From contig CAYGZA010000178.1 of assembly GCA_964354135.1 (NCBI GenBank), positions 1-13,771 on the forward strand: a stretch of 13,771 nt of DNA, given 5' to 3'. The translations under genes and the position numbers were made by a program. The DNA comes from CAYGZA01 sp964354135 (GTDB lineage Bacteria > Planctomycetota > Planctomycetia > Pirellulales > Thermoguttaceae). Shown here piece by piece: positions 7,361 to 13,771 of this stretch (the stretch's first letter is position 1; every line of letters starts with the position of its first letter). Below the pieces are notes generated by a model that was given only the letters and a program-made list of their open reading frames with translations, did no database searches and was not told the origin of the DNA.

Positions 7361-9361
7361 GTGAAGCCAGGTCCAACGACACCGTCGGCTCGACCGGCAG
7401 GTCCGCTGCACTGGCGTATTGTCGTTGGCGTGCTCGCGGTTGTGGCGACGGTTACGGTCCTGGTGCTCGGCCCCCGGACGGGGGCGCTGATTGCGCGGCA
7501 GGTGGCGTCCAGCCGCATCGGCGCGTGCGAAGCCGGCGCAGCCCGGGGGTGGCTTGCGTGGTCCGCCCGGCTCGATCCCGGCGACTACAGCGCCGACCTG
7601 CTCCAGGCCGCTTGCCACCGCCAATGGAACGAGTGGGAGAAATGGAGCGCGGACTTGCAGGAGGCCGAGCGCAAGGGGGCGCCGGATGAGCAACTCAAGC
7701 TGGAGCGGAAGCTGGGCATGATTCAGTCGGGGCGGATGTACGAAGGGGCGGAAGCGGAGATGGGCGACCTGGCCGCGGCGGGCGCGTCGCCCCGCGGCAT
7801 CGCGACGGCGTTCCTGTACGGCTACCTCGTCCGGGACGACATCGCCAAGGCCGGGGTGTTCCTCGAGAATTGGCAGAAGAGTGTCCCGGACGAGGCGCAC
7901 GGGGATTACCTGCGGGGATTCTTCTGGCGCTGGCAGGGCAATCTGGCGGAGGCCGAAGCCGGGTTCCAAGGCGCTCTGGCCGCGCAGCCCGGCCACGAGT
8001 TGGCGCGTGCCCAACTGGCCGAGCTGTTCGAGGAGAAGGGGCGGCTCGACGAGGCCCTCGGGCAATACGTCGACCTGGCGATCCGTTCCGGCGGCAGCGA
8101 TACCGTGGCGATGCGGTTGGCGAGGGTCCTGCGCAAGCTGGCCCGGCTGGACGAGGCCCAGGCCGTGCTGGCCCCGCTTGGCTCCCAGGCCGAGCCGCCT
8201 TTCGCGCTTCAGGTGGAGACGGCGCTCATCGAGTTCGAGTCGGGCAACTACGAAGAAGCGGAACGGCGGTTCGGTCAGTTGCACCTCGACGACGCAAGCG
8301 ATGTCCTGGTGCTCTACGCCGCGGCCAGCACGCTCGCGTTTCGGGGAAAGGGAGCCGATGCCGAGCGGCTCTTTTCGAGGGGCTTGGATACGCGCGAGCG
8401 GAATGGCTGGATTATCGGCCTGCGGGTCCGGCTGGCCAGCGACCCCGGCAACCTTGCCGCTGCCGAAGAGCTGAAGCGATTGACCCGCTCGCCGCCCTCG
8501 AGATCGCTCCAGGGCGGGGCGGGCACGCCGGATCAAGGTGCAGGGAAGCCGCTCGACAAATCGGCCGCGGCCGCCGCGGAGTTGTACGCGCGGCACTGCA
8601 GCGCCTGCCACGGGGCCGACGGCGACGGCCGCGGCCCCGCTGCCCGGCACCTGTTTCCGCGGCCGCGAGGCCTGCGCACCGGCAAGTCGAAGCTCGTGAG
8701 CACGCTCAACGGGGTTCCGACGCTTGAAGACGTGGAACAGGTCCTCGCGCGAGGAATGCCCGGCACGCCGATGGCGGCGTTCGATCATCTGACCAAAGCG
8801 GATCGCAAGCTCCTGGCCCAAGAGGTCCTGCGATTGCAGCGCGAGGGGGTTCGGGACCAGATCACCAAGGCGCTCCGGCAGGAGGAGGAGGAAATCGACG
8901 AAGCCGACATCCGCCAGGCCGTCCAGCGCTGCACAACGCCGGGAGAACCGGTGCGACTCCCGCAGAAGTGGCCCGCGCTCGGGCAAGCCGCTTCCAGGGG
9001 TAAAGACACCTACCGCGCGCTGGGCTGCAACAAGTGCCACGGCGACGACGGGATGGGGGCTCCCGATCATCCCCTGTTCGACGACCAAGGGGAGCCGGAG
9101 CGGCCGCGCGACCTGGTCCACGAGCCGTTCCTGGGCGGCCGCCAGGCCGAGTCGATCTACCTTCGCATCGCTGCCGGGATGCCGGGCACGGCCCAACCGG
9201 CCGCCTGGAACGTCCCCGAGGGGCAGTTGATCGAGCTCGTCGATTACATCCGTTGGCTTGCCAGGGAACCGCAACGTGCGCTTGCCAACCACGAGCGACG
9301 GCTCCGGGCCACCAGTCGCGACTACCTTCGCGCCGCTCGGGCGGGATCGGCCGGAGGTTGA
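7361..9361 (+). CDS. Membrane-anchored TPR protein with two cytochrome c domains
   Basis: A 666-aa protein from the GTG at 7361, with ATG 7343 as the alternative (six more residues). One transmembrane segment (about 19-37, WRIVVGVLAVVATVTVLVLG) acts as signal anchor. Residues about 120-375 are TPR-like helical repeats, for example GNLAEAEAGFQGALAAQPGH, GRLDEALGQYVDLA and GNYEEAERRFGQL. Two class-I cytochrome c domains follow: the first with CSACHG (CxxCH 413-417) and GMPGTPM (465-471) offering axial methionines, the second with CNKCHG (556-560) and AGMPGT (605-610). The link between them (about 495-520) is strongly charged and helical (QEEEEIDEADIR). The protein should face the periplasm and pass electrons, with the TPR part docking a partner. 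No membrane oxidase or dehydrogenase subunit is adjacent. It is divergent from the FG-GAP heme protein, which suggests shared control. Domain calls are firm, redox partner unknown. Confidence 0.92.
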   Translation: MKPGPTTPSARPAGPLHWRIVVGVLAVVATVTVLVLGPRTGALIARQVASSRIGACEAGAARGWLAWSARLDPGDYSADLLQAACHRQWNEWEKWSADLQEAERKGAPDEQLKLERKLGMIQSGRMYEGAEAEMGDLAAAGASPRGIATAFLYGYLVRDDIAKAGVFLENWQKSVPDEAHGDYLRGFFWRWQGNLAEAEAGFQGALAAQPGHELARAQLAELFEEKGRLDEALGQYVDLAIRSGGSDTVAMRLARVLRKLARLDEAQAVLAPLGSQAEPPFALQVETALIEFESGNYEEAERRFGQLHLDDASDVLVLYAAASTLAFRGKGADAERLFSRGLDTRERNGWIIGLRVRLASDPGNLAAAEELKRLTRSPPSRSLQGGAGTPDQGAGKPLDKSAAAAAELYARHCSACHGADGDGRGPAARHLFPRPRGLRTGKSKLVSTLNGVPTLEDVEQVLARGMPGTPMAAFDHLTKADRKLLAQEVLRLQREGVRDQITKALRQEEEEIDEADIRQAVQRCTTPGEPVRLPQKWPALGQAASRGKDTYRALGCNKCHGDDGMGAPDHPLFDDQGEPERPRDLVHEPFLGGRQAESIYLRIAAGMPGTAQPAAWNVPEGQLIELVDYIRWLAREPQRALANHERRLRATSRDYLRAARAGSAGG

Positions 9362-9385
9362 CCGGACGCTTGGCTGAAGTACGAT
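9358..9385 (+). promoter_or_regulatory. Probable sigma-70-type promoter for the Gfo/Idh/MocA gene
   Basis: TTGACC (9358-9363, five of six matches to TTGACA) is followed after 16 bp by TACGAT (9380-9385, four of six matches including both TA and the final T). The -35 begins in the stop codon of the TPR-cytochrome gene, and the predicted start of transcription lies about 50 bases before the ATG at 9444. It would give the oxidoreductase, and perhaps the restriction gene behind it, independent transcription. Confidence 0.35.
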
Positions 9386-9443
9386 AGGAGCCTCGCCCTC
9401 TTGCGATCGTGAAACCCCACTTGGATGCGAAAAGGAGACCCTC

Positions 9444-10754
9444 ATGCCGGCAACGAAGACCGATCGGACGCCCTCGCGGCGGGAATTCCTGAAGACGACG
9501 GCCGCGGCCGCAACGGCGACCTTGGGCGGCCTTTCCATCGCCCGCTCGGCCCACGCCCAGGGCAAGCAGGAGATCAAGATCGGCATGATCGGCTGCGGCG
9601 GGCGCTGCTCCGGCGCGGGCGCCCAGGCCCTCGGCCTCGGCAAGGACGTGAAGCTCGTCGGGATGACCGACGTCTTCGAGAGCCGGATGCGATCCAAGCA
9701 GACCTGGTTCAAGGAGAACTTCCCGGATCAGTTCGCCGCAACCAACGACACGTGTACGTTCGGCCTGGACGGCTACAAGGCGGTCGTCGCGGCCAGCGAC
9801 GCGGTCCTGATCGCCTGCGCGTCGAAGTACCACCCCTTCTACGCCGAAGAGGCGGTCAAGGCCGGCAAGCACGTCTTCGTCGAGAAGCCCCACGCGATCG
9901 ACCCGGCCGGCTGCCGCCGCCTCAAGCGGCTCTGCGAGATGGCCCGAGAGAAGAACCTCTCGGTGGTCTCGGGCCACGAAAGCCGCTACAGCCTCGCCTA
10001 TCAGGAGCAGGCCAAGCGGATCCTCGACGGGGCGATCGGCCAGATCGTGGCCATCCAGTCGATGTTCCTCCGCGGGCCGTACGGCCTGGTCAAGCGCCCG
10101 GAGGGCCTCAGCGAGGTCGAGTACCAGTTCGCCAACTGGTATCACTTCCGCTGGCTCTCGGGAGACGACGTGACCCAGTCGCTGGTACACAACCTCGACC
10201 GGATGCGCTGGGTGCTCAAGGAGGAGAACCCTACCTGGTGCTTCGGGCTGGCCGGCCGCTCGACCTCTTTCGGCGAGGTCTATGGCGACATGCTCGACCA
10301 CCACACCGTGGTCTACGAGTTCAAGAGCGGGGTACGGCTCTACGCCCTGTGCCAGACCCGCGACAACTGCTACCCGCTCTGGGACGACATCCTCGTGGGC
10401 ACCAAGGGGGTCTGCCACTGGACCGCCTGCAAGATCGAGGGCCAGACGAAGTGGCAATACCAGGGGCCCCGCAACGTGGCCGACGTCGCGGAGCAGGAGC
10501 GGCTGATCGGCTCGATCCGCCGGGGCAAGCCGATCAACGACGGCGGCACGATGATCGACAGCACCTACATGGCCGTCATGGGCCAGATCGCGTGCTACAC
10601 GGGCGCGCCGGTCACGTGGGATGAGATGATGAAGGCCGACTTCGAGTTCGAGCCCAAGCTCGCCGGCGTGCGTCTCGACATGCCGGCCTCGACCAAGCCG
10701 GACGCGACGGGCAACTACCCGCTGCCGATCCCGGGGATCACGAAGTACTCGTAA
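9444..10754 (+). CDS. Tat-exported Gfo/Idh/MocA family oxidoreductase
   Basis: A 436-aa NAD(P)-dependent sugar oxidoreductase-like protein. The leader holds the twin-arginine motif SRREFLK (11-17), an alanine-rich hydrophobic stretch and AHA (36-38) as likely cleavage site, so it is exported folded with its cofactor. The Rossmann segment KIGMIGCGGRCSGAG (45-59) replaces the usual GxGxxG with a GCGGR form common in exported members. VFVEKPHAID has the family EKP motif at 147-149. WLSGDDVTQSLVHNLDR (237-253) matches the region with the conserved histidine (His249). AAAAGGAGA lies just before the ATG at 9444. Members oxidise or epimerise sugars; exported ones with tightly bound NAD include glycoside-processing enzymes. 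Together with the DUF1080 gene it would suit a 3-keto-glycoside route, but the genes are 7 kb apart and on opposite strands, so this is only a hypothesis. Confidence 0.94.
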   Translation: MPATKTDRTPSRREFLKTTAAAATATLGGLSIARSAHAQGKQEIKIGMIGCGGRCSGAGAQALGLGKDVKLVGMTDVFESRMRSKQTWFKENFPDQFAATNDTCTFGLDGYKAVVAASDAVLIACASKYHPFYAEEAVKAGKHVFVEKPHAIDPAGCRRLKRLCEMAREKNLSVVSGHESRYSLAYQEQAKRILDGAIGQIVAIQSMFLRGPYGLVKRPEGLSEVEYQFANWYHFRWLSGDDVTQSLVHNLDRMRWVLKEENPTWCFGLAGRSTSFGEVYGDMLDHHTVVYEFKSGVRLYALCQTRDNCYPLWDDILVGTKGVCHWTACKIEGQTKWQYQGPRNVADVAEQERLIGSIRRGKPINDGGTMIDSTYMAVMGQIACYTGAPVTWDEMMKADFEFEPKLAGVRLDMPASTKPDATGNYPLPIPGITKYS

Positions 10755-10790
10755 CTCGTGGAGCCTGCCGGGGTCCGGGAGGACCTGACC

Positions 10791-13685
10791 ATGACCAAGA
10801 CATTCGAGCAAGGCAAGGACGAAATCGCCGAGAAGGTCGAGTACTTCAGGACCAACCGCGACGCGATTCACGATCCCCGCGTCAAGGAAGCCGACGTTCG
10901 GCAATCGCTGATCGACCCGCTCTTCGAAGCCCTCGGATGGGACGTGCGCAATACGGCGGCGGTTGCGCCCCAATACCGGGAAGTCGTCCCGGAGGCGAGT
11001 CTCGAAGAGGAAGGGCAACAGAAGGCCCCGGATTATGCCTTCCGCGTGGGGACGCTTCCGAAGTTCTACGCCGAGGCCAAGAAGTGCAGCGTCAATATCG
11101 ATGCCGATCCCGGCCCGGCCCTCCAACTCCGCCGGTACGGATGGAGCGCCAAGGTAGCGCTCTCGGTCCTGACCAACTTCGAGGAATTGGGCGTTTACGA
11201 TTGCACCCTTCGGCCCCGGCAGACCGACAAGGCGAGCTATGCCCGGACCCACCACTTCCATTTCGACCAATATGCCGACCGCTGGCGAGAACTTTGGGAC
11301 GTGTTTTCGCGCGAGGCCGTATGGTCCGGGGGCTTCGATCAGTACGCCGCGTCCAAGCGCAAGCGCGGCACGTCCGAAGTGGATGTGGAATTCTTGAAGG
11401 AGATCGAGGGCTGGCGCGACGCCCTGGCCCACAACATCGCGCTGCGCAACAAAGACCTGCCATCGGAGGACCTGAACACCGCTGTTCAACTCACCATTGA
11501 CCGCGTTGTGTTCCTTCGCATGGCCGAGGACCGGAAACTGGAGCCCGAGCAGCAACTCCTGAAACTGTGCGAGCAGCCCGACATTTACGCACGGTTCATG
11601 CGCGAGCTGTGCCGCCGGGCCGACCAGAAGTACAACTCCGGGCTGTTTCATTTCCAGAAGGAAGCTGGCGTATCCGAAGCTCCAGACCAGGTCACGCCGA
11701 ACCTGGCGGTGGATGACAAGGTCTTCAAGCCGATCCTGCAAAGCCTGTATTTCGCCCACGGCTCGCCCTATCATTTCGGCGTCCTGCCCGTCGAGATCCT
11801 GGGCACGGTGTACGAGCGGTTCCTGGGCAAGGTCATCCGGCTGACGGCCGGCCACCAGGCCAAGGTCGAGGAAAAGCCCGAGGTCCGCAAGGCGGGCGGC
11901 GTGTACTACACGCCGGCCTACATCGTCGATTACATCGTCAAGCACACCGTGGGCCGGGAGATTGAGGGCCGCAGCCCGATGCAACTGGCGGGACTCCGCA
12001 ACGGGAAAGAGCCGCTCCGCGTGCTGGACATGGCGTGCGGGAGCGGGTCGTTCCTGTTGGGCGCGTACCAGTGCCTGCTGGACCACTGCCTCAAATGGTA
12101 CAGCGAGCACAAGCCGGAGACCCGCAAAAAGGCCGTCTACAGAGAGCCTCGCAACGGTCACTGGAGGCTGACGATCGAGGAGAAGAAGCGGATCCTGACC
12201 ACGCACATTTTCGGCGTGGACATCGACCCCCAGGCCGTGGAGGTGTCGAAGCTGTCGCTGCTGCTGAAAGTGTTGGAGGGCGAAACCGAGCAGAGCCTTC
12301 AACGCGGCCTCTTGCCTTTCAGCGACCGCGCGTTGCCGAACCTGGCCGACAACATCAAGTGCGGCAATTCGCTCATTGGCCCAGACTACTTCACCGGCAA
12401 AGTGATTACCGACGGCGACGAAGTGAAGCGAATCAATCCCCTCGACTGGACACGAGCCTTCCCCGAGGCGATCGATGCCGGCGGGTTCGACTGCATCATC
12501 GGCAACCCGCCGTATGGCCGGGACGTTCTATCTGAATTCAGAGAGCACTTCGAGACGCAGTTTGAGGCGATGCAGTACAAAGTGGACTCATTCGTCTTGT
12601 TCCTCGAGCGCGCGGCCAAGCTGCTCACCGAATCCGGCGCAATCGGGTACATCATCCCGAACACTTGGCTCAACACGGAACGCTTCTATAACCTCAGGCG
12701 ATTCCTGCTCAACCGGTGCGCCGTCCAGGAGATCGTGAACCTCGGCAAAGGGGTGTTTCTCGACGCGAATATCGACACTCTCTTGATCTTCTTGGGGAGA
12801 GGTCGAAAAGGGACGGTGCGCGTGCTCGACGCTTCGAATCGCGCATTCGGGCAGCCGCGTCTGGAGCAGCCAGTCCGCAGCGTCAAAGTGAGGCAAGCCG
12901 AGTGGATGTCGATGCCGAATTGCGAGTTCGACATTTTCTTCGATCCAGCTTGGAAGGCCGTCCTTGGCAAGATCGCGGCCTGCTCCGCACCGCTTGGGGA
13001 CCTAACCGAGATCAGCCAAGGTCTGATCCCCTACAACACGAAGGAAATGAGCGCGAAGAACCCGTACCTTTCTGCGAGAAAGAAAGGAAGACTCTGGCGC
13101 CCGCTGCTGGATAAGGGGGCGTGCGTCGGGAGATACTCGCTGAAATGGAACGGTGTCTATGTGAAGTTCGGTCCCTGGCTTTACACCCCAAACAAGCCCA
13201 AGTTCTACGATAATCCCAAGGTATTGGTGCAACGTCACCGAAACCCCTCTTTGCGTCGTCGCGTGGTCGCCACTTTCGACGACGAAGGGCACTGCTTCAA
13301 GGACAATTTGTGCGGAATGATTGGGCGTGACGCCCAATACAGCTTGAAGTACATACTGGGCATCGTCAATTCGCGGTTGACGAACGAGTTCTACCGAAGA
13401 GCGTTCACAGAGGTCAGCCTCAACCCGACCTACCTGCGGCGACTGCCGATTCGTGCCATCGACTTTAGCAGCAAGGCGGATCTCCTGAAGCACAGCCACA
13501 TGGTCGCGCTGGTTGACAATATGTTGGCTCTTCACCGATCTCTTGCATCGACGAAGTCAGAAGGACAGACGACCGCGATTCAGCGCCAGATCGACGCGAC
13601 GGACGCGGAGATTGACCGGCTGGTGTATGAGCTTTACGGCCTGACGGCTAAGGAAGTCGCGCTTGTCGAAGGCGCGAAGGCGTGA
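10791..13685 (+). CDS. Single-chain type IIG restriction-modification enzyme (Eco57I/TaqI-like)
   Basis: A 964-aa enzyme combining cleavage, methylation and recognition. The N-terminal domain has a PD-(D/E)xK nuclease pattern: APDYAF (Asp81) and YAEAKK (Glu95, Lys97). A helical connector spans about 160-365. The methyltransferase part has GVYYTPAYIV (370-379), motif I LDMACGSGSFLLG (412-424), GVDIDPQAVEVSKLSL (475-490) and the catalytic NPPY (572-575) of N6-adenine methylases, then IIPNTWL. A TaqI-like target-recognition domain covers about 735-890, and the end IDRLVYELYGLT is typical of the family. GGGAGGA seven bases before the ATG at 10791 supports this start. It lies 36 bases behind the oxidoreductase gene with no separate promoter seen. 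G+C drops after about 12,520, just past NPPY. No partner subunit is adjacent. BREX PglX is an alternative relative, but the visible N-terminal nuclease and shorter length favour type IIG. The target sequence cannot be predicted. Confidence 0.93.
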   Translation: MTKTFEQGKDEIAEKVEYFRTNRDAIHDPRVKEADVRQSLIDPLFEALGWDVRNTAAVAPQYREVVPEASLEEEGQQKAPDYAFRVGTLPKFYAEAKKCSVNIDADPGPALQLRRYGWSAKVALSVLTNFEELGVYDCTLRPRQTDKASYARTHHFHFDQYADRWRELWDVFSREAVWSGGFDQYAASKRKRGTSEVDVEFLKEIEGWRDALAHNIALRNKDLPSEDLNTAVQLTIDRVVFLRMAEDRKLEPEQQLLKLCEQPDIYARFMRELCRRADQKYNSGLFHFQKEAGVSEAPDQVTPNLAVDDKVFKPILQSLYFAHGSPYHFGVLPVEILGTVYERFLGKVIRLTAGHQAKVEEKPEVRKAGGVYYTPAYIVDYIVKHTVGREIEGRSPMQLAGLRNGKEPLRVLDMACGSGSFLLGAYQCLLDHCLKWYSEHKPETRKKAVYREPRNGHWRLTIEEKKRILTTHIFGVDIDPQAVEVSKLSLLLKVLEGETEQSLQRGLLPFSDRALPNLADNIKCGNSLIGPDYFTGKVITDGDEVKRINPLDWTRAFPEAIDAGGFDCIIGNPPYGRDVLSEFREHFETQFEAMQYKVDSFVLFLERAAKLLTESGAIGYIIPNTWLNTERFYNLRRFLLNRCAVQEIVNLGKGVFLDANIDTLLIFLGRGRKGTVRVLDASNRAFGQPRLEQPVRSVKVRQAEWMSMPNCEFDIFFDPAWKAVLGKIAACSAPLGDLTEISQGLIPYNTKEMSAKNPYLSARKKGRLWRPLLDKGACVGRYSLKWNGVYVKFGPWLYTPNKPKFYDNPKVLVQRHRNPSLRRRVVATFDDEGHCFKDNLCGMIGRDAQYSLKYILGIVNSRLTNEFYRRAFTEVSLNPTYLRRLPIRAIDFSSKADLLKHSHMVALVDNMLALHRSLASTKSEGQTTAIQRQIDATDAEIDRLVYELYGLTAKEVALVEGAKA

Positions 13686-13724
13686 CTCGACCGTTGCTCC
13701 TTCCTAATCCCTCGCCCCTAGTGT

Positions 13725-13747
13725 CCCGTCAATCTTCGATTGACGGG
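13725..13747. terminator. Strong hairpin after the restriction gene, likely intrinsic terminator
   Basis: CCCGTCAATC pairs perfectly with GATTGACGGG around a TTC loop, giving a 10-bp stem 39 bases after the restriction gene stop. TAAAGTTTTCGTAGTTTTCG follows, with T runs but not an immediate U tract. It could end transcription of the restriction gene. It could equally belong to an inverted-repeat end of an element that continues past the window edge. Confidence 0.45.
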
Positions 13748-13771
13748 TAAAGTTTTCGTAGTTTTCGGCGT

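Noticed and set aside
6554..9712. Minus-strand open frame of 1052 codons
   Set aside because: It runs antisense through the TPR-cytochrome gene and across the divergent promoter region into other genes. Its translation is rich in Arg, Pro and Gly with no domain, and is a product of high G+C codon use on the opposite strand.
8862..12302. Minus-strand open frame of 1146 codons
   Set aside because: It is antisense to the well-supported oxidoreductase and restriction genes. The Val/Asp/Leu/Arg-rich translation mirrors their codons and shows no family motif.

Overview
The window is high-GC DNA with a gene repertoire typical of Planctomycetota, probably an uncultured or metagenomic member. Secreted DUF1080 and DUF2961/GH172 proteins, a Tat-exported Gfo/Idh/MocA oxidoreductase, an FG-GAP repeat protein with a heme c motif and a TPR/di-heme cytochrome c form a combination common in that phylum. 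This assignment is inference from gene content; there is no rRNA marker in the window. I saw no tRNA, rRNA, CRISPR array or transposase gene.

Layout, left to right. (1) The 3' end of clpB enters from the left edge. (2) A 162-bp imperfect palindrome (601-762) looks like a MITE or a REP-type element. Its right end supplies the stop codon of the next gene. (3) A minus-strand pair follows, overlapping by ATGA: a secreted DUF1080 protein, then a uroporphyrinogen-decarboxylase-superfamily protein that carries the His-x-Cys...Cys zinc pattern of cobamide methyltransferases instead of HemE signatures. (4) On the plus strand, a 49-codon ORF with a twin-arginine start overlaps (TGATG) a gene for a secreted 839-aa protein. 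That protein fuses a papain-like cysteine protease to a DUF2961/GH172 glycosidase, with both catalytic sets visible. (5) Convergent to it, with a 4-bp gap, is a membrane-anchored protein with one CxxCH heme site and six calcium-type FG-GAP repeats. (6) Divergent from that gene, across a 355-bp spacer holding a 14-bp perfect palindrome, is a TM-TPR-cytochrome c-cytochrome c protein. (7) A Tat-signal Gfo/Idh/MocA oxidoreductase follows, probably from its own promoter. (8) Thirty-six bases later starts a complete single-chain type IIG restriction-modification enzyme. (9) The window ends just beyond a strong hairpin that could be an intrinsic terminator.

How the genes may work together (inference): DUF1080, GH172 and Gfo/Idh/MocA families all belong to envelope glycan catabolism, and the DUF1080 plus Gfo/Idh pairing recalls oxidation of sugars to 3-keto intermediates followed by glycosidic cleavage. 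The two heme c proteins could carry electrons in the periplasm or at the membrane. The restriction enzyme is a defence gene placed in this metabolic neighbourhood; its target-recognition half is visibly poorer in G+C than its methyltransferase half, suggesting module exchange.

The most unusual items are the protease-GH172 fusion with its coupled Tat-leader ORF, the heme/FG-GAP and heme/TPR divergent pair, the palindromic element at the end of the URO-D-like gene, and the composition break inside the restriction enzyme.
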